A stretch of DNA of 64,000 nucleotides from Monomorium pharaonis (lineage: Eukaryota > Arthropoda > Insecta > Hymenoptera > Formicidae), in contig NC_050473.1 of NCBI RefSeq assembly GCF_013373865.1, positions 1,674,001-1,738,000 on the forward strand, read 5' to 3'. Shown piece by piece: positions 38,801 through 52,324 of the stretch. A program made the position numbers and the translations under genes. Position 1 is the first letter of the stretch; each line of letters starts with the position of its first letter. Below the pieces are notes generated by a model. That model ran no database searches and was not told where the DNA came from. It saw nothing but the letters and a program-made list of their open reading frames with translations.

Positions 38801-41800
38801 GATATTCTTGACCATGGTGGCTTCACCCGACTCGCTCATGTCGCTCATATCAGCGACGCCACCACCGCCGCCCCCGTTGCCGATGGTACCGCCGACGCTA
38901 CCGCTACCGACGCTACCTCCGACGCTACCATTGCCACCGCCGCCGCCGCCGCCGCCGCCGCCGACGCCGTTGCCTCCGTTGCCCCCGCCACCGCTGTTGC
39001 TCTCAGCATCCGCGGAGGTGTTGCTGCCCTCCGCGGCGTGCCTCTGCTCCACCGCCAGTTTCTCGTGCTCAATGATCGATAGACCCTTAACCTGGATTTG
39101 CGAGAATTGTGCGTAAAAATGAATGTATATATATTTTAGAAAAATATTGTCAAAAATAATTTTAGAGAATTATAAAAACATTTATCACATCTGAGATCGA
39201 TAAGAATTCCGCGTAACTAATGTCATGTATATCAAGTAAGATCATGCTTTTTTGCATTTTTGTAAATACTTGAAAATGTCGAGCATGTGATACGCAGAAT
39301 TCAATGGCGCATTTTCGAGGAGGGCCTGATAAATGATTTGACTCCTCTCGAGCTTCCACGACGCAAATGACATATAGACTTTAGGCGCGTCGGGGCGCCA
39401 CGCCACGTGTACAATTATTCGGGGGGGAACATTATTCAGGGTCATTATTTACGGAAAAAGAGACAGGCACGTACTTGAAGGCATTCAGCTGCCTTGAGGA
39501 AGGAGCTGAGGGATTCCTGGGACACATGTACCTCTCCACGGTACATGAATTCGAGGAGGGACGCCATGTTGTGGGCACTCGTCCCATCGAGAATAACGAT
39601 CAATCCCGCGGGAGAAGGCGGCATTCCTTCAAAAAGCTCCTGAAAGTGCTTGCTGCATGCCGCGAGGATTAGCCTGTGCGCCTTGAACGTAACTCCTGTA
39701 ACACAAATATGATGCATTGCCTTCAAAATGTAAGCGGTGTAAGAAGATCGACTGGTTGCCAACATACGGTTGTCAAAAGTAAACGTTCGACGAGTCATCG
39801 CCGATTTGTTTTTGAATAGCTCAACAAATTAAAAGCGTATCGCAGAATAAATTAGTAATCGCGCGAATCGTCGCGTAGCAAACCCGAGAATTTTTGGTGC
39901 ATGCACAAGATGCTCGGGTCTTTTCTTTCTCACGGCTTACAATGTAAACGGGCGCCATCGCGCGCGGCGAACGAGCGCGGGAATTTCAGCGTGCAAAGGA
40001 AGCCGGTGACCGACGAACCCTTTTTTTTTTCAACCGGCCCACCATTTCCCTCTCTACGACGCGACATAAAGGAACCGAGGCTAGAGCACGACGTCGATGC
40101 CCTTTCTCGCAGCCCGCTGCGTATGTAGGTCATCTTCGGACACGGATCTTCCGTAATTCGTAATTCACGCGCGCAAGTATAATGCGCGTCCGCCAGCGTG
40201 CGGGCGTGTAATATGACACGGGCGACCGCTGCACGTAAAGCGAGGTATCTAGAAACGGCTGCGTGTAAAAAGGAAAAAAGAAACCGTGACTGTAACCGAC
40301 CGTCCACGATTAAAAATCCGTCCGCGACGCGGCTAAACATGTGGGAAAATTTTTCTTTAACCCTAGAGTGCTACTTATATTTTTCTGACGTTAATACGAA
40401 TTTTTAAAATTTTTTCTACCTTATGGATTATAAGGTGTATTAGAATAATTGAATCAAGACAACTTTAATATAAAAAAATTAAAACTGGTTACATAATTTT
40501 AAACTGTCAAAATTTTAATAACAAAAACGGTACTAAACTTGAATTAGCACCTGACTGAAAATTCACTCACAATAGCACTGCACGATTAAAAGAAACTCTC
40601 AAAAATATTTGTTGTATATCATGTTCATAAAGTAACATCTAACTCGATCTAAAGTACTTTGTTCTGATTCATTCAAATTTCTTGACTGATTTAATTTTAA
40701 CGAAAACTAGCTGCATACGTAAATGTGTACGGTGCTCGTTATCGAACTATTCGCGCTACTTCTTTCCGCGCCTCATTATTCCGCGATGGTTCCGTGCGAA
40801 TCAGGTGAACGAGGCGTTTCATGAAAGAGCGTTGAAGTGCGTTTAGACGGATGTGGGAAGAAGTCTCATCGGTTCCTCCGAATAAGGAAATCGAGTGCGA
40901 GAGGAGAAAGGAGGAGGAAGGTGACGAGGGCACGGACCAGGTGGCTCAAAGCACCTGTCTTTCCGAGTGGCTCCGATACACAAAGTGTATCCAACTCTTT
41001 GAGCCTCCTCCCAGCGCGGGATCATATTTCCGTGTACTCCCCGTTGAGCCCAATTTCAAACCTCTTATCCGACGAATATTGGATTTACCGCGTATCCGGA
41101 GAAGAGAGGATTCAATGATAGACGATTCAACGACTCGACTGTGATAGCTCGCGTTCACCCGCGGTGCTCGTCAGAATACGTCGGGATCCTTAACTTGCCT
41201 TGCATATAATAGTGGCAGTGTCTCTTTACTCAACGAATACAATCTTTGATATCGAATTTCGATCTAGAAACAATTCTCCGTACTACTGCTAATAACCGCG
41301 TTATTTTAATTATCGCTTTATAATAATTCCGCTTTTAATTTGTCCAATGTAAGATGCATGTTACAGGTGTTTGGAACAAATATACAGCTCATTATTATAC
41401 ATTATCATGCAAGGGCCAATAGCCGAGTCGCGTGTGTCTGTAAGTGGACGATTCGCAACTCGTTTCATTTCTCATATCGACGATCATATAAAAAATCTAG
41501 ACAGGTATCGAATATTGTGCAGTGAGAGCAAGAAAATTAAACATTAAAAGAAATTTCACCGGATTAAACAGACAAATTTTAAGATGAGTTTATTTGCTTG
41601 ATTACGACTAGCTCTTCTGCCGACTTTCTTGCGTGATTTTATACACACTTTCAAGTTCATTAATTTAGTAACAATAGTGAAGCTAAAAATGATGCCAATA
41701 AAAATTTTTCTTTCCCGAAATACTGCAAAGCATTATTTTTCGCAACAGATTCTTTATAGAATTTAAAAATCCATATAAAATCACACAAGAAAAGGCACAA

Positions 41801-44800
41801 AATTGATTAACCATCTTTATGCTTTAATTTTTATCGGTCTATGTTCTCGGTCATTGTTCATACATTTTTAATCCCGTACGAAATTTACTGGCAGTCGCTC
41901 GTAATGCGAAGATGTGCGCGGGTCTCTCTCTCTCTGTCTCCCCTCGAGTACATCTGCAAACTGCGTTCGGAGATACACAGACATGGACGGTAGCGCAGCT
42001 CGCCGGCACACTTGTGGAAATAATGAAGTATGCAGAGTTCATGGGCGTATAGTCCCGGGACTATTAATAAATTCCATGTAATGCGGCGCGTCGCGCCGAC
42101 GGGGTCGGGCCCGCGGCATGCTTCTCACGCACATGCGTTGTTGTTCCCGTTATCAGGCCGCATGCAGAAATGTCGCAAAGAATTTCGGCGGGGCGCGTAC
42201 ACGTTGCGTAACGCCGGGGCGCGCGAGGAGGCGCCTCCTCGAGGACGTGTTTACGACAGGCCGCGACGCCGTTGTCATCATCGACTCGGGCTCGCCGAGC
42301 GAGGCGAGAGTACTGGCTATTACTGAATGAGCGGGTAGAGATAACGCACAGAAAGAGAGCACACGAGCGACTGTCGGCGTTGTCCACGCGTACTTATCTA
42401 TTTAGATATTGTGTTCATAGTCCGGAGACTATATTTGGAATGCGGCCGGCAACACCCGCTGTCGTAGCGCGAAGGCTGTCTATTGCGGATAAGCGATAAT
42501 AGCGACTCGACGGCGTCGGCACGAGAAGAAAAATATTCCTTATCTGCGACATACACGCGCCGTATTTTTGTGTGAATAAATGGAAGCTGCATAATTGTTA
42601 AATTTATTCGTGTTTATTCAACAGACGTGCGTGTCGTTAGATTATCTCATTAGATGTCTACGCCGGGCGTTATCTGCAGTCACCGCGGGCTTCTAATGTT
42701 ATCGCATCCGCGCCTATTCGTATACGCGCGTTAGTTGAGAGATTACGTTGCAAATATTGTCACCACGACGCACGGGGATTACGTGAGGATTGGGTAACGA
42801 AGAGGCGAGATTGCCGGCGGCGTGACTGCCGTCACGAAACTTGCAAATAAAATACACGCGTAGTTACGCAACAGTGCAATGCACTCTTCGCGAGCAATCT
42901 ATTCATATTCCAAGGCCAGCTGGTAGAGCTCTTTGGGAGTTAGGGTTTTCGACGAAGCCTCTTACACGACGGTCATCGTTCCCCCTACTACGCAACGATA
43001 ATTCGGGGGGCCTTGTGTACGTGCACCGTGATCGAATGCGTGTAATACGCACATACGTAGGTGAAGAACCCGGCAATTACCCGGCTTAACTCAATGTCAA
43101 TCGCGTGGCGATGTCAGCGACCGATACGTCGTAAAAGTTACCGCGATATCTATCAAAGGACAACTTCACAAGAGTGAATTTAATGGCTCCACAGGAGAGG
43201 AATCTCCACTCCGCCTGGGTTAAACTCGACGTAACAAATATAATGAACGTCATTGAGAGACGTTTAAGCTTGGATAAAATGAGGATACTCTCGGTATGAC
43301 TTTTTGTTATTAAAAAAGTAAAAAAAAAAAGATTAAGACCATATTGCGCGCGCGTTCTCTCAATCAAATCGGAAAATTTACGAGGCGCTGGTCCGTCCCA
43401 TGATTGTCGACACGCGTTGCGCTCGCGATATCCAAGTTTCGCGAGCAGATAAGAGCGGTCGCCGATTTGATTAGAGCAGAGACAAAACTCTAATACGCGG
43501 CCAAGGAGGAAGAGGGAACAACGGTCAATGCCCCGTCAAGGCCGACAATGCAGAGCGTAGTAGCTCGGGCGAATGTATAGTATTTGCCGTATCGTATCGG
43601 CTCGGCTCGGCTCGGTTTCAACTTCGCCCGTACGAAAAGATGACAGGCCAATCGTGGTGCGGAGCTTCCTCTAGGCCCGGCCAATGGCCGCGTGGGACCA
43701 AGGCCATCCGCTTCGCACATAGTTGCACAGCAAAGGCGAAAGCGCGAAAGAAAAAAAAAAGATACGAGAGGGCGGAGGGGGAGAGAAGAGAGCACCATAC
43801 ACACGCATCGCGATACGGGCAAGAAACGACACGTGGAGAGGCGACCGTGAATCTCGAGGTTGCTCCTGCGATAAATCAGCGAGAGTATGCGTGTATACGG
43901 ACGGACGCACACGCTCGCCGAGGAGCGTAGGAAGAGCAACGCTTAGCACACGCGGAAAATAGACGAAGAACGCGCGCGCGCGCGCGTCTCTTTGTCCGTG
44001 AATGTTAAATCGGCCTCTCTCGCTCGCAGCCTCTCCTCCATGAAGCTTCGGGAGCTCCACCGCGCCGCACCGTACGCGCGTGATCTTTGTTCCACGAAAA
44101 TTCACCCGAGGGTTACGAGAATTTCGTGGGAATCCGTTGCCGGAAGAAAAGCGGATGAGAACGCATCCCAATTCAGCCGAGAATAAGACCGTGGCGTTCA
44201 ATTAACATTTAAACGCGATAACGATACATTCTTTTCTCAATTAGGGTAGTATTATCTTCCGAATGTAAAATATTAACTGTCGGACGGTGACTCGCCGCCT
44301 TGGCCAATGATTCGATTTTCGACGAGCGAGAATAATAATCAGTGTTCCACGATGGAACTCACGCCGTGCGAATATAATGCCGCGCGCTTACAAAGCAACC
44401 TCTAACGGCTTCTAATTCCGGTCGTTCGTCTAATTCACGGTCACGAGCGCTCGTCGTTGGGGCGCGCAAATGCACGCACGCGGCACGTTGCGCAATTCAC
44501 CGCCGATGTCGTTGACCCATTTTCGATGAGCGATTTCGAGCTCGATCCGGGTTTATCAGCGCGACCGCGCCCGCGCTTCTTACGCACGACGTGTACGCAT
44601 AATTAATACGTCGTTTCTCGCATCGCGTTATCCTGCACGGCAGCACATCGGAGAATATTATTCCGCCGAAGAATGTTATCCCGCCTCTTTATCTCCTCCT
44701 CGGCGTCGGCGCTCTTCCGCCCGAAGATTAACGCGGCCAGCAAGCCTCTAATAATCTGATAAGGGTGCTGTCGTGCCGCGCTTTCGTAACTCCGCGCTCG

Positions 44801-47800
44801 CCTTGTAATACTAACGAACTAGGCCTTGACTAGGCCGCACCTCCACGCATCTAACGTTGTTGACTTTTGTGCTGACTGCGGTCCGCCTCGAATGCGATTA
44901 AAGTGTGACACCGTGACGAAACACGGAATCAAGCACGGGGGAAGGGAGGAAGCAAGAGGGGGAGGAAGGGGCGAGGGAGGCGACGCGAATTGCATCATAA
45001 TAGTCTAACGATTAAAGCGTGCTGTGTTTTAATAGCGAGGATTACTTCAAGAACCGGTTTTGAGCTACTAAAACTTTAGAGGTCCTAAGCGAAACACGTC
45101 GATTTTTATTTTCTGCGATACAGCAGAATGCCGAGTGAGATAAGATCTCGTGCCGCGTGCCTTTCATTCTTGCAACGATCTCGCGTTGGGCAAAGCCTAA
45201 TCTTTATAGCGTAACAAAGTACGGCGAGAAAAAAAGTCCGTCGCGCAGTTCCGCGATCTAGCGAGTTCCGCGTTTAACGACGCACGCGGCCGGCCGGATT
45301 ACATGTTTGTAATAGAAATAGCAACGGCGGAGAAGGCCACGCGGTGTTCAGCCAAGAAACGAGAAGATCACCGACCACCCGGCCAGAGAAGGCCAGCGAG
45401 AAGAGGATATGTATATCAAGTGAATGCCCGATTGACACAGTCATTAACCACCGGGATCTATATATATATGCACGTATTTCTACGCTCGCGTAAACTAAGT
45501 TTGAACTACTTAGACTTTTTAAAATTTTCTCTCTTAAATTTTCCGCGCCGATTAGAATTGGAAAATGTCCAGTATCATTCGAAAAATAACAAGGTCCAGT
45601 GAACTTATAGTCAGTTAAGGTAAAGTCCATCGATATCGGACCGGACACTTACGTAACCGGTCGTCCGTTAAAAATCGCGAGCTCTTCAGTGTACGACGTT
45701 TCCATATCTCTCAATCGGTCATTCACTTGGTGCACTCACCCGGTGCCCGCGAGCTTTCGCGAGCAGTGACGCAGGAACGCGAGGACAAGGACGAGGGGAG
45801 GATGACCCTAAGCGGGCGAAGTCAACGCCCGCACAATCCTGTTGCATCAGAGCGCTCGCTATAACGGCTAACCTTGACTCCAGGAAGTGTACTTTTGCCA
45901 CGAGCGCGGCGAACTTTTGCGAGCGTTCGTTCACTCGCCGTACGAAACTTCTTTTCCTGCCTCCCTCCGGGTTATCCCCCTTCGGGGAGAGGGGGGGGGG
46001 GAGTCTTCGGTCACGCATCCGAGGTTCTTTGAATTACGTGCCGTACTATACCGCCGTGGCTTCGCCTTGCATTCCGCGATGACGTACGTAAGAATAACAT
46101 CAGCGCGTAGAGGCTTCTCGGCTCGGCTTGTCCGAGATAGCGAGATAGCTCCGAGGTCTTCGCGCGATATTACCGAGTTATTATTCCGAGATGAGCTGTG
46201 ACTTAACCTCCGGATATCGCAGCCCCACTTTTTTTATCATTTCACCACGCGAAATTATTTTTATCTTTGTATAAATACGAGTACGTCTTTAAAAAAAAAA
46301 AATATTATACAGTTAATGAAACGACGAGTGAAACTATGATCGGTATCTCACCGAGATGTCGAAGATATACTTCACTTTGTGAAAAATTTGAATTGCACAC
46401 GCGAGCCACTTTAGAATCTTTCGGTAACATTTTCATCTATTATCGCCGAAGTACATCGATATTACCGCACGCATTGTGTGCGCTTTACTTAGGTTACTGA
46501 CGCACTCAATGGCATCTCTCATTCATGCGGAGGCATAGAAAACCAAAAGCGAGGAGAAACACAATTGACGTGACAAATTTAACCGTTGAACCGTTGTTGG
46601 TTGTTGCCGCTGGAATTAAATGCAGATTTTTTATCTCGCGTTATCTACGGTTTTTTTATTATAACTAATTTTTATTATTGCAAAGTATTAGAAATTTTTA
46701 TGCTGCACCCGACATTTTTATACGAAAAAAATTTTATATCAAAAATTACTATGATAAACAGTAAGCGTGAACCACAGAAGGAATAATAAAAATCTTTACT
46801 GTGTTTTTCATCGAATTGCCATAGTATTTACATTATTTACATATTTACATATTTTACATTATTTTTAGTACAGTTCTCTAAGAGTTCTTTTTATGGCCCG
46901 TAGGCACTATCGTACATAATTTTTGATAAAAAATTTCCTGTATTCAATATATTTAGTTCTCGCTCCATTTACATAATGTGATTCTGCTTTTGACGTTTAC
47001 TGCGAGGTTTTGAAACCAAACCAATGAAATAGGGATCTTTTCGGCGGACACGTCCGTCGCGTGACCGCAAACGGTATCCGCCACGGGCGGATGCAATATT
47101 AAGTATCTCGCGATATCACTACCGGATGCATGGCTTGCATGAATGTACATAATTCAGGCTCGCGCCGCGGCCACCCGGCCGTAATCGATTGACGAAATGC
47201 TTAATCGTACGCACAATGCGTGTGCAGGTGCGTACGCGAACGGGCGAACGCCAGACAAGCATCGATGCGTGTCACTTCACGCGGCTACTGTTCGGGTGCT
47301 GTTGCAACACCCAATCGTGCCGTGAACCGCAAGTACGGCCTAATTCCCGTAATGTGTTTGGCTCGCCCAGATAACGCGTCGCTTGAGAAAAAAAAAATGA
47401 GAGCACTACCTTATCGCGCTGCACTAGGCCCTACTGACCCAGAAAACGGATACGTACTCTCTCACACAACATGAATGGACTATTCGAACGGATGTCTGAG
47501 ACAATTGAAACTTCCGCATCTCGCACTTTTTTCAGAATTTTCAACCGTTTAGGATCAAGAGGATATGATTGCAAATTTTCAAAAATTTTTGTATTAAAAA
47601 TTAAAATAAAATTTTATGAAATTTTATAAATCTGTAGATACACTATAACTTTTTTAAATTTAATTTATAACATTTATCTATGAAATTTGTAATAATGTCT
47701 TTCAAATGCCGAAGTTTTAATGGTTTCGGAAAACTGTTCGAATATACAACTAAAATTTTCGTGACATTAGACATTTAATTTTCTTTCAAAGTTATTCGAG

Positions 47801-48255
47801 CGTACACACAGTAATTTCGAAAATTCGATTCATTACAACAAATTGTGGCAACTCGCCAAAATGGTAAACATCGTAATTTTCAGAGTAACCCTCGAGGATC
47901 TTGCGGAAACTCCTCTAATCCATACCGTTACCTAGGCAACGCCGGATAAGTGTAATATTTAAGATAACCGTGACACGTGCGGATCGTAATATTTCACGGC
48001 GGAGCAGCGTGGTTTCTCGCACTTAGAACGACAGTACAAAGAACAGCCGCGGTTTCAAATACGGCCGAGGGCAAACGGTACGTATGTGTGTGTATGCCGT
48101 TTCTAACGCTCCACGTGTCGCCTTGCAGCACGCCGCGGATACCGTAACTGCGAGCGCGCGATGCGCGGCACGCATAGCCGCGGACGCAGGGCGTGCGTGA
48201 GTTATGCGCCGGAATTCTAATTTGAAACCAACGACGAATATCGCCGTCATTTGCA

Positions 48256-48309
<54 letters not shown>

Positions 48310-51300
48310 CGCAATCGTTCGTACGAGCTTCTGACTCGAGAGACGGTTAAGCTACTTGCGAAACATCGCGAGTGTCTTTGTCTAACGTCGATGTCACATA
48401 CGCGCGCGTGTGCGTGTACGCGCGTTTCGGCGCGTCTGCCTCTGATGCGTGGGGGACAGATACATGGCTCTCTGGTCCTAAATTCAACGCGCCGCTTGTA
48501 AAGTTTGTTAGCTATCGCAGCGAGCCATGGACATCCGCGCGCGAGCGAGCAAACGCACGCACGCACGCACGCACGCACGCACGTACACACGCATGCATGC
48601 CGAATAGTGCCCGATAGAGCCCGGGGCCGATTGGCGCCTATCGACGTCTCGATCGATATCCCGCGTTCAGAAGGGGAAACGAATGCGGTTACCTTGGAGT
48701 AGCTTTCCTGGTGCCCATTCGTATGACCATTTCGGATCGATGGAACGTGAGTACGTAATCGTTCGGCGACGACGATTCATAACAGATTGACACTAATGAG
48801 CGTGTATAGGCGATTGCCTTCCTCTTTTTCCCGACATATATACGTGTACTACTTCCGACTTGTGCGCTTCCTCTTAGCGCTAATTTGAGGTGCCGCGTGC
48901 GCTAATAGCACGGCAAACAGTGGAGCCGCGCGCGCAGAGCGCACTCGCCACCTGAATGTTTTGATGAAACTGTTGTCGGCGACGTGAAGCTATTGATAAC
49001 ACGAGAGCGCTCCCGCTTATGCAATGTTTAATTTGTTATTTTATCACGCTCTAATTTTATGCTCCGCACGAAGAAAATTTTATATCAGAAATTACTATGT
49101 ACCCAGAGAGAAAGATTTTTTTAGATTTAATAAACAGTTTTGTTCGACTATTCCAAAGCACATATTTCTTTAGTTTTAATAAATTTTATACATATTCCTT
49201 TAGTTTTAGTAAAATTTATTAGAATAGTCGAAACGGTTTATTAAATTTAAAGAAATCTTTCTCTCCCTGTTCAGTAGTATACACGGACCAGAAATTTCAG
49301 AGAATTGTAACATAAGAAGTGTAAATACTATGATAGTTTAATAAAAAACATAGCAAAAATTTTCATAATTCCTTCGCACTCACTATTTGCTATAGTAATT
49401 CTTAAATAATATAAATTTTTCTTTGCGTATACATACAATTCCTCCGCACGATCAAACTCGAGATTAACACAGTTTCTAAACACGCGTGGTTCTACTACTC
49501 ACCGTGTTTTTCAATCACACGCATAGAAAAAAAGTAGAATTGTGCGTATGTGTGAGAGCATTTATCTATTTATATAAGATCGCTTCTGATAAGGATATAT
49601 CGCGACTGTTAGTTGCAAATTGATATCACAAAACAATTTGATTCCGCGGCGCCCTTGCGGAAAAGAGAGATCGATCGATCGATGGCCCGCGGAGATTACC
49701 TTCTATCTCTCGGTGTGATATCGCTCGTCCCTTCTTTCGTGAATTCCGAGCGTGATTCTCGATCGGGATTCTCGATTCGCCGTCAAGGTTCCCGAGGAGA
49801 AACGGCCCGTTTCTACATTTCTACCGGTGTGCGTTCAGCGCGCGCCGCGTGCATCGACGAGCGACGAGCACGAAGAAGAGAGGACGGTTAGATCTAACTG
49901 TAACCAAGACCTACTTTTTCAGCTTCCTACGTACACGCACTTGCGGGTGTACTTACACACCAGCTCGCTCGCGCGCGCGCGCGCGCGTGCGCCTACAAAG
50001 CCCTCGGCGGTTGCCTAACGCACCTCTACGTAATGCCGCTACGATTTGACGCTCCTTTCCCGACTCTGACTCTCGTCCTTGAACCCTTCCCACTCGCGTG
50101 CTTCCTTTCAAATTTTCACCCTTTGGCCTTTCGAAAAGGAATCAGTTTCATGTCTTACGCTATTCAGCGACGCTCAGAGACAGCGTTGAATATACAGAGA
50201 TGCAATTGTTAATCCTTTCGTATGAGAAACAACGTATCCCTTACTTCGATTTATTCCACAATGTGAAGGAAAGTATTGTCTCTCACACATTAATCTTCTT
50301 AAAAACGCGGTTCACAATCGCGGTTTTCGTAAATCAGGACGCGCACGCGACTCGCAAGGTGAAAGCGTTAGACGGGGATTGGATAACGGGTCGTCTCCGG
50401 ATGGCGACAGCATGTCGGTTGCACACGTGGTAGAATTAATATCGACGTCGAAACGTGAGGAGAGCCTCGGAAGTGCGATCCCGAAAGCAGAGGGGGCAGC
50501 CAACGAGGGTTATCACGAATCGATACTCATGAACTGAACTTTAACTTGGTTCGATTTCAACACAGACCTCGCTCGTCCATCTGCTGAGAAAAATAGTCCA
50601 GCGAGAGTAAGAAAGAGAGAGGGGGAAAGGGCAGGAATTTTTTAACGCAAATTTCTATAAAGTTCAGATAAACGATAAGAATAGACCAAGCGTGTTTAAT
50701 GTCAAGTAGAAAGATCAGATATAAAAAAGATAGTTGTGACAATTGTCTCTTCTCTCTTTCATCGTTAACCGTTTTCCAAGTGATCTTTATGTTTCGCGCT
50801 TTACGCTCGCTCTATCATTTCTATGTCTATGAAAAAATTGCCACGCAATTTCTTCTAATAATCGGCTACTCCGCTTCATAATGCAACACGAATCGCAACA
50901 ACGAAAAATAGTAATAAAACTGTTGCGAAGGTAGCTCGCTGCTTGACTAGCCCTACTATAAGTTCGTACGTTTACGGCTCAAGTGCAAGAGATAGTACTA
51001 TCGCTTTTATGCGGTATACTTATCCAGTTTGTACGTCGAATAGATATCAGTCCCGTACGTGATAAATTAGTGTTTACTCGAGGCAGTGTTTAGATCGTCC
51101 GATGTTTTGCCGATTATGTACTGCACGTGTCCCATTAAAATCGTTTATCCTTATCAATTAAGACGAATGAATGACGGCATGGAAATAAATGATCATATAA
51201 AAACGATAGACCCAATTTTTCTTAATAGAAATTGTGTTGTATTCCTGCGCGCAAATCCAGGAAGCGTTAAAAACTTACGTTTCAACGTTCTTGGATCTCC

Positions 51301-52291
51301 GGATTTCCAGAGTTCCGAAGTCCGAGGTCACCACAATTGCATGTGGAAGTTTGACGATAATCAAAATATCGAGAAGCTCAACGATGTCTCACTGATATCA
51401 CTGAACAACTACGAACGATCGTGGCGGACGAAAACGACTCGGGCGGCATGTGTGTGTGTGTGTGTGTGTGCGTATGTAGGACCAACTGGTCAATTAATTT
51501 GACCGATTCCGTGGTCCCCGTACGCGATGGAGATTAGTCGATCGATCAGAACGCTCTTCATGCGAGAGAGAAACACCAAGGAATCTTTAAATACACACAT
51601 GCGTTATCGCGCTCGCGAGCGTGTATGTGCGTCCTGCATCAGTCGGTCAAAAAGCGAAGCGTAAGAGCACATTTGTCACGAAATGTTGCACATTGTTGTT
51701 TATTCAGCGCGAACTGAATTCGCGATAAAGAAGCGAATATCTAGTTTCGCATGCTGGCGTTATCGCGCACTTCCACTGATAAGTCCTTCCGAATTTTATT
51801 GACGTCGCGTAACCTCGAGAGATTCGTCTGTATTTGCCGTCCGTGAACGCGTATATTTGTGCACGGTTAAACACTGCACGGACGTAAATTATATGCAATA
51901 ACGCGTGTTTACGTCACCTCTCGGGGCTGACGAAAAGTTCCTCGACACCGACAGTGCGTCGCGCGATTTCGGCGATCTGTTTACACTTTTAAGAGCATCG
52001 ATTACGCGTCTTGTTTATCGCGCTCCGGGCGACGTGAGCGTCTCATTACGATTCCCGCGAAAGATTTCCACGCCGATTGTTGCCTCACGAAATCGCAGTT
52101 GGCGAAGTCGCGCATCCGCGATACGCCACGATGAAGCGCATTGCATCGCTGCTCGGTGCAAACTGCGGTTTCGCGCGGACAGGCCACAAGAGCGCCCGCT
52201 GCATTCGCTGCTGCGTCGGTGGGGAAATTTGCGTGTGCACGTGCATGTGCATGTGTATACTCACTGCACTCGGCAGAAACGCAACCGAGAA

Positions 52292-52324
<33 letters not shown>

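Noticed and set aside
38735..39116. Plus-strand frames rich in Pro or Ala opposite chinmo exon 3
   Set aside because: Shadows of the glycine-rich coding tract.
42905..42965. tRNA-like D-arm sequence (AGCTGGTAGAGCT)
   Set aside because: No T-arm GGTTCGA box or acceptor stem at the required distance.
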